Shown here piece by piece: positions 20,733 through 31,731 of a stretch of 64,000 nt of DNA (position 1 is its first letter; every line of letters starts with the position of its first letter). The DNA is from Dolomedes plantarius. Its lineage: Eukaryota; Arthropoda; Arachnida; Araneae; Dolomedidae. The DNA is taken from the NCBI GenBank assembly GCA_907164885.2, contig OU015490.1:232908241-232972240 (forward strand). The letters are read 5' to 3'. The position numbers were made by a program, and so were the translations under genes. The notes under the pieces were generated by a model. The model was given only the letters and a program-made list of their open reading frames with translations. It was not told the DNA's origin and did not search any database.

Positions 20733-21572
20733 ATGAGAACAACCATGAGAAAGGATAGACTTGTAGCATTAGCACTGCTAAACATTCACAGAGGAATTGC
20801 GGACAAAGTTGATGCAAAAATAGTCGCAGATAGGTTTGCTAAAATGAAGAAAAGGAAGTTGGACATTGTTGTTTAGGTCAAAACTTGTTTTTTTCACCTC
20901 AAACCTACATAAAATTGTCCAAATATCAGTTTCTTTTATATGTTAAATTATCACAGCTTGGACAAAGGAAGCAATGTATTTTACTTTATTAAATATAACA
21001 TATCAAAAGTTTTTAATAGGTTGAATTAGATTTATAAATACTGTCTTTACGTAATATAGCCTGATATGATCCTTTGTCCTCAACAGTTTAAAATTTGAGA
21101 CAATTTTGTAACATTTAAGTTAATTAGGTCTGAAATTATTTACATAACAATAACATTATGAAAAATGTACCAATATGTTATAAAACTGTATCAAGATGTT
21201 TATTAATTGAAATAAAAATCCAAATGTATCGTATTTGAATAAAATGGCCATAGTTTTCATGTTACATTGGGAGAGAATGTAAATTTCTTGGTTTATAATA
21301 ATATTTTAAGGTGCTTTTGAGGCACTTAAAATAGCCTAACAAGAAGTTTTCAAGCACTGTATATTTAAAAAAATTTCTGGGGGAGGCCCCTCAGTTCCTC
21401 CTCTGAGCAGGGAATATTCCATAACCTCCCCTCCCCTCCCCCCCGAGTGGAAGACAGTCCCCCCCCTGAAAATCGTCTGGATCCGCCCATGATGAGGAGA
21501 TAAGCAAATGATTACAAATTCAGAAGAACAGACCGTTTTATTAAGAAGATATGGCATGAAAAAGGTTACAAA

Positions 21573-22330
21573 TCAGTAAGTAGTAAATCCACCTCTGGCA
21601 GCTATACAAGCCGAAACACGGCGTAGCATCGAATGATTGAGGTCACCTATGACCTTCTGCGGAAGATCATGCCATAATCTTTGCAACTGGGCAGTTAATT
21701 CACCAGAATTCCGGGACGGCTGCAGTTGCCTTCCAAGCACGTCCAAGACGTGCTCTATTGGCGAGAGGTCTGGTGACCTGGCATGCCATGGGAGTACGTC
21801 ATATCCTTCAAGGCATTGTTCGGAGAGTCGCGCAGTATGTGGACGAGTGTTGTCTTGCTGATAAATGGCACCTGGGCGACTTGATAGCATAGGCAGTACA
21901 ACTGGCGTTAAAATCTCGTCCACATAACTGCGTGCCATTAAAGTGCGTTGAAGGATGACCAGAGGTGATCGTGTGTCCCAACAAATCGCCCACCCACACT
22001 GTCACACCTTGTGTAATCGCCTTACGCCTCTCGACAACAAATGCCTGATCGGACCGGTGGCCTGGCCGTCTCCACACGTGTATGCACTGGTCATCAGCAT
22101 TGAGACAGAATCGAGATTCATCGCTGAAGATCACACGCCTCCAGACGGTTACACTCCAGCTTGCCCGATGTCGGCAAAGACCCAATAGACACTGCCTATG
22201 ATGTGGGATCAGTTGTAGCGCGTCTTAATGGACGTTGGCTGCTTATACGGACGTCGGCTCCTTATGCTCCGAACTGCGTCGGCCAGTCGTCTCCGAATGG
22301 TTTCTCTTGATACCACCGGATGTCTGTGTT
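21573..22330 (-). pseudogene. Tc1-like transposase, frameshifted
   Basis: Upstream part: VTVWRRVIFSDESRF, first catalytic Asp (22185 side). Downstream part: YQQDNTRPH and SPDLSPIEHV, the second Asp and the Glu of a DD34E triad, ending GGFTTY at the stop 21573. A frameshift near 21940 separates the halves, and the DNA-binding N-terminus is absent. Confidence 0.88.
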
Positions 22331-22517
22331 GGATAAATCACTCGCGAATCAAAAATAAGGTAAAAAATACGCTTACCTTATTCTATGTAGCACGTCAGCG
22401 CTATCGTCACAGCAGGGCAATGGAGTTGTAGAAAATCAGGATATTGGATAATAAACAGCTAAGACTAAGTAATTTAAGTTTAAGTTTTAATATGCATCAG
22501 ACCCGCTGTAAGATCTC

Positions 22518-23920
22518 TGTAATAACCCAGGAGGGGTTATCAGGCTGTGAACGTATAGCTATTAATTAATGTCGCGTTGCGACCAAAGCTGTTTCAACAC
22601 GCACAAATGAAAGGGTTACAACTCTCAGGAACTACACACAGGTTACATATATACAATTTTATTTACACACATGTATTTACAGATTCATTATCAGCATCGT
22701 GCTAAATACAGAATCATCCAATATGATATATTCAATTATATTTATAAACATTTCATCTTCACAAATAAAGCAAGCCGACCCTTGTGGGTTAAGAGACGAT
22801 AATGTAATAACGGGATGTGAAATAGATATAATTAATTAAATGCTCACCCGTGGGTTGCCGACACTGTTGCTTAGTCTCGCTACACCACTAGCGCACATAA
22901 GGTTTGGTAATACTTGATAGTCCGGGTACACTAGGTCCGTCTGAACAGATCGATGCGGGCAATTACAGTTCGTTGCTCACACATTGGTTGTCGGCACTGT
23001 CGCGTACTCACGTTGCACCACTAGCACACCTAAATTCGGTAATGCTTAAAAGTCACTGTGCACTAAGTTCGTCGAAAGAGTTCTATATTGATACTAAAAA
23101 GTCAATGATCGATGATAACTCAGGATGGATCTCGAACACTGGGTTGCGATGGTTCTCTTAGGTTGCTTCACGGGTCAGTCAGTACTGGATGTTGGTCATC
23201 AACGTATTCATCATAGCACCTTGTATCAAATCTCGCTCCGGTAGTGTTTACTCGTTGGTCACCTTATTTCAGAATACTTTCATCGTCACGCCGTAGTTAT
23301 ATATATTTGCGTTATATTTCTTTATGTACTCTCGTGGATTCATCAATTGTGTTGCCTCGGGATGCTTCTCGTTCACGCAGCAGCTTACTTCGTCTCTTTT
23401 TCTTCCTTTCGTATGGCTCACTCTCGCATGCGATATTCTGTTGTTCGTAATTTCGTTAGCCAAGCGGTGGCTCAGTTATTTTTTGTTCATTTAGTTTAAG
23501 TCATTGGGCTCTCTCTTAAAAATGCTTCACACAATGTATATATATTTCTTTTCTTTTTTTGTGATTGGTTCTTGCCTTTTTGGCTTCCTATTCGCTCGCC
23601 CCGCCTCTTGATTGTGTTGGGGGCTGAGCCACTTAGTTCATAGGTTGGTTCATGTTTTATGATTTGTATTTTTTAATTATGTTGGGCGCCTCTCCTCGTC
23701 TGGGAAATTTCTCAACTCCTCATGCATCAGTTTCCTAATCTTTGATCTTCGATTTATGGCTGCTGTCCTCTTACTTATTTTATGGTTTTATTGCCCGTGT
23801 TATTGTACACTGCCGACGCTCTGCTCACAGGCGCCATGAGGCGTCATAAATTCTGCTCACAATACCGGCTGTGTGGTCCCACCAATTTAGATTTCGCGTA
23901 TTCACATCCCGTTTATTACA
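22518..23920 (-). mobile_element. LTR copy 1, 1,403 bp, 3' LTR of a truncated retrotransposon
   Basis: Starts TGTAATAACCCAGG and ends CGTTTATTACA. Read on the minus strand, the purine tract CCAAAGGGGGGAATA (23921-23935) lies directly before TGTAATAA, as a polypurine tract precedes a 3' LTR. So the element is minus-oriented with its interior to the right. No target duplication; the 5' part is lost. Confidence 0.75.
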
Positions 23921-24205
23921 TATTCCCCCCTTTGGTGATTAAAAAATCGTAATGCGATTTTTTTTTACATAAAATCATTACCAACATAACACGATTGATT
24001 GGGTAGACAGTACATACTTTTACATTATTCATACATAAGATTATTCATACACTTTCATTATCATATAAAATATTGTGTTATACATACTTTGTACATTCAT
24101 ACCTTCACATCATACCTCACATCATACCTTCACATCATACCTTCATTCATACCTTTATTTGGATGCATTCTGCTGTAAAAGTAACCATCAAAACATTCAC
24201 CAGAG
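23921..24205 (-). other. Short internal remnant of the LTR element, with CATACCTTCA repeats
   Basis: It holds the purine tract, then AT-rich sequence and a minisatellite of CACATCATACCTT units (about 24095-24155). No gag or pol motif is visible. Confidence 0.4.
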
Positions 24206-24211
24206 GGCAGT

Positions 24212-25327
24212 GTGGTGGTGACCACTTGGCACCAAGTTGCGAAAGATAGCCTGAAAGCAGTGCTTTTGCATAATGGCAGCAAACTACCATTAGTACCTTT
24301 GGCTCAACGAGTGACCGTGAAGGAAATTTACGAAAATATGGCTCTGCTGCTGGCAGCAGTCAAATATAAAGATCATGGGTGGCAAATTTGCTGCGATTTA
24401 AAAGTAGTGTCCGTGCTGTTGGGTTTACAGGGTGGGTTTACAAAATTCTGCTGTTTTTTGTGCCTATGGGACAGTCGAGATACAAAGAACCACTACAAAG
24501 CCAAACAAGGGTTTATGAGGGAATTATACATTCCCGGAGAGAAAAATGTCAAAAATACACCATTGGTTGAGCCGAGTAAAACCCTTTTGCCTCCCCTTCA
24601 TATAAAGTTGGGATTGGTAAAAAACTTTGTCAAACCTATTGATAAAAATGACCACGGCTTTAAGCATTTGCGGAGATTGTTTCCTAAATTGAGTGAAGCA
24701 AAGGTGAAGGAATGTATATTTACTGGACAACCAATCTGAAAAGACCCAAAATTCGATTCTAAGCTCACGAATCTGGAGTTAGCTGCTTGGACGTCTTTCA
24801 GAGTCATTGTTCCCGGTTTTTTAGGTAACAAAAAAGACGATCGATATGCTCCTATAGTGACTGGTCTACTGGACAACTACAAGAATATGGTTTGTAAAAT
24901 GTCACTAAAAATTCATTTTTTGCACTCCCGCCTAGACCTTTTCCCAGAAAACTTGGGTACTGTGTGTGATGAATAGCGTGAACGTTTTCACCAAGACATC
25001 CTTACTATGGAACATCGTTATCAAGGGCGCTGGGACCCAGTGACGTAGCAAGCATAACTGGCGACCGGGGCACGATACCTTTTTGGCACCCCCTTCCCCA
25101 AAAAATCATATAGTAATATAGTATATAGAATTAGTGAAAAGGACCATTTGGCGCCCCTCTGCGAATGGCGCCCGGGCATGATAGACACCCTTGCCCCCTC
25201 CTCTTCGCTATTCCACTGTTGGGACCCTGCAATGATGGGCATTTACTGTTGGTTTCTGTTTTGGGAGAATCATCAGACATCTTACAAGAGGAAAGCACCA
25301 TCATGAAAGTCATCATCCTATTTTGAA
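24212..25327 (+). pseudogene. Transposon-derived ORF of an uncharacterised arthropod family, broken
   Basis: The open stretch 24212-24739 contains KYKDHGWQICCDLKVVSVLL, GGFTKFCCFLCLWDSRD, LPPLHIKLGLVKNFVK and LSEAKVKECIF. It continues past a stop as KMSLKIHFLHSRLDLFPENLG (about 24897-24957), with another stop, and is split by a 181-bp MITE at 25038. I know this only as a repetitive 'uncharacterized protein' family common in arthropod and cnidarian genomes. The Cys/His pattern and DLK could be catalytic but no function is assigned. No real start codon. Confidence 0.7.
25038..25218. mobile_element. hAT-type MITE, 181 bp
   Basis: Ends CAGTGACGTAGCAAG and, inverted, CAGTGGAATAGCGAAG. Flanks CTGGGACC and TTGGGACC form an 8-bp duplication with one mismatch. 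Removing it restores the surrounding coding frame. Confidence 0.82.
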
Positions 25328-25343
25328 AATAACATTGTTAATA

Positions 25344-26937
25344 CAGTTGGCTCTCTGTTTAACGACGCTCTACTTAACGACGATCTCTATTTAAAGATAA
25401 TATTTCCCAGTCCCGGCCCCTCCGACGTTATGGGAAATGTTACTTTTTCACAAATTCTGTTTAAGGGCTGTAATAACCCAGGTGGGGTTATCAGGCTGTG
25501 AACGTATAACTATTAGCTAATGTCGCATTGCGACCAAAGCTGTTTCAACACATACCAATGAAAGGGTTACAACTCTCAGGAACTACACACAGGTTACATA
25601 TATACAATTTTATTTACACACATGTATTTACAGATTTCTTATACAGCTTCATGCTAAACACAGAATCATCCAATATGATATATTCAATTATATTTATAAA
25701 CATTTCATCTTCACAAATAAAGCAAGCCGACCCTTGTGGGTTAAGAGGCGATATGTAATAACGGGATGTGAAATATATATAATTAATTAAATGCTCACCC
25801 GTGGGTTGCCGGCACGGTTGCTTAGTCTCGCTACACCACTAGCGCACATAAGGTTTGGTGATACTCAATAGTCCGGGTACACTAGGTCCGTCTGAACAGA
25901 TCGATGCGGGCAATTACAGTTCGTTGTTCACACATTGGTTGTCGGCACTGTCGCGTACTCACGTTGCAACACCAGCACACCTAAATTCGGTAATGCTTAA
26001 AAGTCACTGTGCACTGAGTTCGTCGAAAGAGTTCTGTATTGATAGTAAAAAGTCAATGATCGATGATAACTCGGGATGGATCTCGAACACAGGGTTGCGA
26101 TGTTTCTCTTATGTTGTTTCACGGGTCAGTCAGCACTGGATGTTGGTCATCGACGTCTTCATCATAGCACCTTGTATCAAATCTCGCTCCGGTAGTGTTT
26201 ACTCGTTGGTTACCTTATGTCAGCATACTTTCATCGCCACGCCGTAGTTATATATATTTGCGTTATATATCTTATGTGCTCTCGTGGATTCATCAATTGC
26301 GTTGCCTCGGGATGCTTCTAATTCACGCAGCAGCTTACTTTGTTTCTTTTTCTTCCTTTCGTATGGCTCACTCTCGCATGCGATATTCTGTCGTTCGTAA
26401 TTTCGTTGGCCAAGCGGTGGCGCAGTTATTTCTTGTTCATTTTCTTTAAGTCATGGGGCTCTCTCTTAAAAATGCTTCACACCATGTATATATATTTCTT
26501 TTCTTTTTTTATGATTGGTTCTTGCCCTTTTGGCTTCCCATTTGCTCGCCCCGCCTCTTGATTGTGTTGGGGGCTGAGCCACTTAGTTCATAGGTTGGTT
26601 CATGTTTTATGATTTGCATTTTTTAATTATGTTGGGCACCTCTCCTCGTCTGGGAAATTTCTCAACTCCTCATGCACCAGTTTCCTAAGCTTTGATCCTC
26701 GATTTATGGCTGCTGTCCTCCTACTTATTTTATGTTTTTATTGCCCGTGTAATTGTGCACTGCCGACGCTCTGCTCACAGGCGACATGAGGCGTCATAAA
26801 TTCTGCTCACAATACCGGCTGTGTGGTCCTACCAATTTAGATTTCGCGTATTCACATCCCGTTTATTACAAGGGCGATATCTACTTAAGGACGATTTTTC
26901 ACGGTCCCTTGAAAGTCGTTAAACAGAGAGCCAACTG
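25344..26937. mobile_element. Tigger-type MITE (about 187 bp) split by a solo LTR
   Basis: TIRs CAGTTGGCTCTCTGTTTAAC at the left and its inverse at the right, flanked by TA (25342-25343 and 26938-26939). Internal arms repeat TTAACGACG-type sequence. The LTR accounts for the rest of the span. Confidence 0.88.
25469..26870. mobile_element. Solo LTR (copy 2), 1,402 bp, with AGGGC target duplication
   Basis: Near-identical to the LTR at 22518, with the same TGTAATAA...TTATTACA ends. The 5-bp duplication AGGGC is at 25464-25468 and 26871-26875. It lies inside the Tigger MITE, so it is younger than that element. Confidence 0.92.
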
Positions 26938-26939
26938 TA

Positions 26940-27187
26940 TTAACATAATGGGTTATTGCACAACAGTTTCGTGTTCGTATTACTTCATAGTCTTTTGTTA
27001 AGTAATAAAGAAAACGTTTTTACTGATGAATATTATTTTTTATTTATATTTCATACGGTCAATTTTTGTCAAATATTTCACTGTTGACTTTGCGTAACTG
27101 CTGTGTACCTAATAAATGTGACGTGATAGAGAGAATCTGATTATCCCAACGAATTCAGCACCCCAAAATTAGTTAAATTCACCCGTT
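26940..27187. other. Short intergenic gap between elements
   Basis: AT-rich sequence between the Tigger MITE and the composite element; nothing recognised. Confidence 0.5.
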
Positions 27188-27700
27188 TACAAGCCCAGCA
27201 GCGTACGCAGAAATTTTCAAAGGGGGGGGGGGTTATAGTCCATTCAAATTAGGTTTTCCTTTCGCATTAAATGAAGGGGTTGAGATATTTCAGGAATGTG
27301 TAGGGGTTGATCCCCTGAACAACGTCTAATAAAGTCCCCTCAATTTCAGGCGCCGAGGGGTGGGGGTCCAAAGATCACTTTTTTTCAGTTTTCGGCATTT
27401 ATCTCGAAAACGGTGCGTCGCACAGAAAATTGTCACATCCAAAAATTAAAGCTTATAAAATTCCCTTCCAAATGGTATATCCATGTTTGTACCCAAGTGT
27501 TACCGTTTTCGAGATATGAGCCGTTGAATATGAAAATTTTTCAAAAAAAGTGGTAGCGGTTCAGGTATCTCGTCAAACTTCATCTTCTAACTCTTTCCCC
27601 TTCCATTTCTCAGAAAACTCGTGATAGAGAAAGTTGTAGAGCGAAATATTTTCTTCAAAAATGTATAGAGTTATACTAATTTATCTTCACCAGGTAAATA

Positions 27701-29109
27701 CACTGCTGGCCACTGTAAATGCAACACCCTGAAGGAAACATGCAAATAACATGAAATTTACAACATGCATTAGCGGAGGTGAGATATGCTAATGATTAGA
27801 ATTTCAGCGCAGACGCACATCACGCGCGCCTGTGGCGCCACTTCAAAGCGCTATTTAAGGCTTGGAGATTTCGACGATTTCAAGTTCAGCAATTGTGTTT
27901 TTCTTGTGATTTTTTCAAAAAAACGATCAATTATGCCTCGTCGAAAACAGCGATCATCTTTTGATCAAGTATACGAGTTCGACAGAGGAAAGATAGTGGC
28001 CTACCGAGATTGTGGATTATCTTTCAGGGAAATCGGTAGTCGTGTTGGACGAAACCAAACAACTGTAATGCGGATATGTGATCGTTGGATGCAGGAGGGT
28101 ACGACGGACCGGTGTGTTCGATCGCATCCACCTCAGCGCACCACTTCACGTGATGACTGGCAAATTGTGCGCATGGCAGTGACGGATCGCTCAGTCACAT
28201 CATGAACCATAGTACAGCACATGCAGTCTGTAACGCATCATCCAGTGTCTGCGCGTACCATTCGACGCCGTTTACAGCAGAGTGGTCTGTCCGCAAGACG
28301 TCCATTGCTTTGTCTACCCTTGACGCAGAACCACAGACGTCTCCGCCGCCAATGGTGCGATGACAGAAGGATGTGGACGGCAGAATGGAATGAAATTGTC
28401 TTTACTGACGAGTCACGCTTCTGTCTGCAACACCACGATGGTCGCATTCGAGTCTGGAGACACCGTGAAGAGAGGATGCTGAACAGCTGCGTTATGCACC
28501 GCCACACTGGTCCTGCACCGGGTATTATGGTATGGGGCGGTATTGGACATCTCTCTCGCACACCTCTAGTACGCATTGCCGGTACTTTAAACAGCCAGCG
28601 CTACATCTCCGAGGTGTTGGAGCCAGTTGTCCTTCCTTACCTTCAGGGCTTGCCCACAGCCATATTTCAACAGGATAATGCGCGACCACACGTGGCACGC
28701 ATTGTCCAACGGTTCTTCGTCAATCGCCAGATTGAATTGCTTCCCTGGCCGCCTCGCTCTCCGGATCTTTCGCCGATAGAAAACATGTGGTCCATGGTTG
28801 CTCTACGATTGACCCAGATTCCATCCCCAGCTGCCACAGCAGATCAACTTTGGCAACGTGTGGAAGCTGCTTGGTCTGCTGTACCCCAAGAACTCATCCA
28901 AAGTCTCTTTGAATCAATGCCGAGGCGTGTGGCAGTGGTGATCTCCAACAATGGCGGCTACTCTGGCTACTGATTTTGGCAGGAACCACACTTCACAGAA
29001 GTCTATAAATTTAATCATTTGATACTTGGTCAACATGTTATCTACAAAATAAATTTTGTTGTGATATCTCTTGTCTTTCTTGGTGTTGCAATTTGGGTGG
29101 CCAGCAGTG
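27701..29109 (+). mobile_element. Tc1-like element copy A, 1,409 bp
   Basis: TIRs CACTGCTGGCCACTGTAAAT and, inverted, CACTGCTGGCCACCCAAATT, flanked by TA at 27699-27700 and 29110-29111. Complete from end to end with one transposase gene. Confidence 0.95.
27933..28973 (+). pseudogene. Tc1-like transposase, one premature stop (copy A)
   Basis: 346 codons from ATG 27933 to the stop at 28971. The N-terminal paired-like helix-turn-helix (FREIGSRVGRNQTTVMRICD) is followed by a second one (VSARTIRRRLQQSG). The catalytic residues sit in FTDESRF, FQQDNARPH and SPDLSPIENMW (DD34E). The only defect is TGA at 28203-28205, where copy B has CGA (Arg), a C-to-T change at a CpG. Otherwise full length, so this insertion is young. 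Confidence 0.95.
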
Positions 29110-29365
29110 TAGTTAGAGCGTTTTGAAGTTTGGGGATACTTTTCAACATTTTGCTAGTCAATGCTCAACAAATGCTCGTCACTCAAGTTTCGTTTCCATG
29201 GTCTGTAACTCTCTTAATCACTTTGTATGCTGTTTAATTAGATACGTATAGTATTCATAACCCATATAAATAATAAATTATATATACCTGTACGTATAAT
29301 GTACATCTCATAATATACAGAAGAACACTTGTAGTACAAAGGAGGAAGTGAGAAAACAAACCAAA

Positions 29366-31234
29366 ATGTATAAAAGTGTCACTTTATCTCAGATCATTTT
29401 GGAAAATTTAGATATCACACCATATGAAAAAGAAGAAGTAGTTCAGTTACTTCAGACCTCAGTAGAAATTACTCCACAACACATTTCCCCAAATACCTCC
29501 CTTGCCAGCATTCAGTGGAAATTTAGCAACGAATTGTCACGTCTCAAAGGTAATGGGCCAACAGCAGCTTTGTGGGCCCAGTATTTTGAAATGGTGGTGT
29601 TGATGAAAAAATTCATTGCAGCACAGCGCAACTGGGAAGATAATATGACATGCGCCCAACTGATGATACCTTACTTCCATTCCAGCGGGCATTTTCATTA
29701 TGCAAAGTGTACTCACCTATGTGTACAACACATGCTGGGACTAACAACTCGCCACCTTCAACTTAAACAGGATTTTATAGATCGTGGATACTTCACTGTT
29801 AACAGAACTGGAACACCAATGGCTGGTGTGTGGTCTGACATGGCAATTGAGGTGACACTCATGTGTGACATGAAGAGTGAAGGAGAATTAACACGTGGGA
29901 GAGGCTTTAGTGATTTGGTGTTGGCGAAATGGGTTGGGGGAGCACGCACAGCTACAGCAATATGTAGTTCACTTGAGATGTTTTGTGGCGTCCATACTGC
30001 AAGAGGAGAACAACATGTTGAGTTTCAAGAATCACGTATAACCAAAGATGATCTATACAGAAGGAAGCTTGCTCAATGGTTGGCTGATCACCCGCCTTTT
30101 GTTGAACGTAATTGTTTGATGTCACTTTCAACGGGAGTAATTGGAACAAGTAACGTCAACTGCTACCAGGCCTTGGAAATTGGAACCCGCACAATGAGCA
30201 CTTTTGTTGGAATGAATTTCCCAGAAGTGAAACAATCCAAGAAGGACTCAGTCGTTCCTTTAGATGCGATGAGCAATATGATTAAAGTTAATGATGAGGT
30301 AGTGATGGTAGAGCCTCTGATGATATTTCAAAGAACTCTGATCACCAAGAAGAGAGAAGGGGATGTAGAGGAGTTGCTAACGTACGAGATAGCCCCATAC
30401 CCTATGTCTCTATTCGCCGAGGGGATAATGAGAAAAATCAAAAAGTCAGCACTGTATGATGTTTTCCCAAAATGTAATCAACTGATCAATGTGAAGAACA
30501 GTTTCACGGTAATCTATGGCAGCTTCCTGCTTTATAGAGTAAAGTGGAACACCAATACCACCTTCGCCTCCATCTGCGATCAATATGTATCGTACATAAT
30601 CAACCATTACGGCAGCAGTTCAGCTGTGGTTTTTGATGGTTATGAAGACACGAACTCTACGGAAACAGACGAACAACATCGGAGAGCACCAAGTAAAACA
30701 TCAATGGATATTGACTTCAATAAGAACATGGTGGCTACTGTTCATCAAGAAAACTTCCTTTCCAATGAAAGGAACAAAACCAAGCTCATTACTATGTTAG
30801 TTCAGGGCTTGGGTGCAAGAGGTATACAGTCTACTATAGCCAAACGAGATGCTGACTGCAGTATTGTCAGAGGTGGGTGGCAAAACACCTCTCATTCCAC
30901 TGTGGTGATAGTAGATAGGTAAGACCTGCTCGACTTTCTTGTGGCACTCACCCCACGAGACATGAATGTGTTTTTCATGAAGGCCGGACGGGGTAACACA
31001 GAAGACAGGCTCTACTCTTCACAACATCTTCAGGTCTTATCATTCAGCCAGTACATTCTCTTCATCCATAGTTTCTCAGAATGTGACACTACGTCAGCGA
31101 TTTATGGTAAAAGCAAAGCAGCAATAGTACAATATTTCCAGCGGTATGCCAATGAAACAACAAACATCGCCAAAGTGTTTTATGACTCCAAATCTTCACC
31201 AGGAGACATTGCTGGAGCTGAGGAATGTTCCTGA
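29366..31234 (+). pseudogene. Uncharacterised transposon protein with PIN/XPG-nuclease-like half, one internal stop
   Basis: From ATG 29366 the frame runs 518 codons to TAA 30920-30922, then continues in the same frame to 31234. The N-terminal region (QWKFSNELSR, GPTAALWAQYFEMVVLMK) matches a repetitive arthropod/metazoan family that I know only as uncharacterised. The second half has acidic signatures in order: VVFDGYED (residue about 420), NKTKLITMLV, DADCSIV (about 496) and HSFSECDTTSAIYG (about 573). This order is like PIN/FEN1/XPG nucleases, where acidic residues bind metal. The C-terminal Cys-rich end usual in relatives is missing. Nuclease function is inference; Academ transposons are a known case with an XPG-like domain. 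Confidence 0.65.
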
Positions 31235-31377
31235 TCATGTTCCAGGCCCCTCCAAATGAGCATGATCTCAATCACCAGAGGTATCTTTCATTTTTCTTTG
31301 CTCGTACTGACCCCATTAAGTAAATTTAATAATTTATATAATTCATTAATATTTAATAATACTATCTGGCCGTTATA

Positions 31378-31600
31378 CACTATCTGGCCAAAAGTATCCG
31401 GACACCCCTCTAAAGAAGTGGATACAGCAGGTGACGTAATTTGATGCGTAACCGAAAGCTATAAAAGTATTGGTAGTGGTTTGTTGATCGTGGCATTATA
31501 GTGGGATGCCACCTTTGTGGGAAATCAGTTCGTGAAAATTCGGACATTCTACAGAAGCTAAAATGATAGTGAAGACTTTAACTTGTTTGAAACTTTTTCC
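31378..31600 (+). mobile_element. Tc1-like 5' end fragment
   Basis: TA then CACTATCTGGCCAAAAGTAT and CCGGACACC, a common Tc1 end, followed by leader sequence and an ATGCCACCTTTG-like start that soon hits stops. The 3' part is absent; the right border is uncertain. Confidence 0.65.
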
Positions 31601-31731
31601 GAAATATCAGATTGACGGCTTTTAATGTATAGGAAAGCAGTTGATGAAATAAATTGTATATAATATATTTAATGTAAGTAACTGTTGTTTGAACCTACTT
31701 TTGATAGCCATTTTTTGATTATATGAACAAC

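Larger units (their letters stand above)
18420..20873 (+). pseudogene. hAT transposase (DUF4371-type), frameshifted and interrupted
   Basis: Recognisable pieces in order: SILFDETTDAAHDSQ (catalytic-region Asp, about 18470), GISTDGCSSMVSEVKGAV (18715), CPCLNHALNLTL (18807), SRLFQKKT (19170) and the C-terminal dimerisation motif LPVSTATAERSFSTLRRLKN (19785-19844). The last is cut by the nested insertion and continues as MRKDRLVALALLNIH (20740 on) to the stop at 20875. Several stops and shifts make it inactive. Confidence 0.88.
17892..21491 (+). mobile_element. hAT transposon, 3.6 kb including a nested 881-bp insertion
   Basis: Ends CAGGGGCGGATCCAG and CTGGATCCGCCCATG, followed inward by G/C runs. 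An exact 8-bp target duplication ATGAGGAG is at 17884-17891 and 21492-21499. The inside carries decayed hAT transposase on the plus strand. Confidence 0.92.
17808..22353 (-). mobile_element. Tc1-like element split by a hAT insertion, 5' end missing
   Basis: The left tip at 17808 follows TA and starts CACTCTGTCACAAAAA. The element resumes after the hAT at 21500 and continues as minus-strand transposase to about 22330, where the N-terminal part is cut off. The TIR at the right is not seen. Confidence 0.7.
27196..29378 (+). repeat. Left inverted arm (interrupted by a Tc1 element)
   Basis: It pairs with 31732-32666 in reverse orientation. Without the 1,409-bp Tc1 and one TA it is about 770 bp. 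The right arm is longer because of TCCTATGG repeats (near 32220) and extra sequence near its tip. The inner limit reaches the first codons of the gene. Confidence 0.85.

Noticed and set aside
22904..23463. Open frames in LTR copy 1 and the same frames at 25855-26561
   Set aside because: Both sets are inside the 1.40-kb LTR; conservation reflects LTR identity, not coding.
24095..24155. Short repeated CATACCTTCACAT units as a possible CRISPR array
   Set aside because: Contiguous minisatellite without spacers, in a eukaryotic setting.
28238..28576. 112-codon minus-strand frame, also at 43880-44149 on the opposite strand
   Set aside because: Antisense shadow of the Tc1 transposase.
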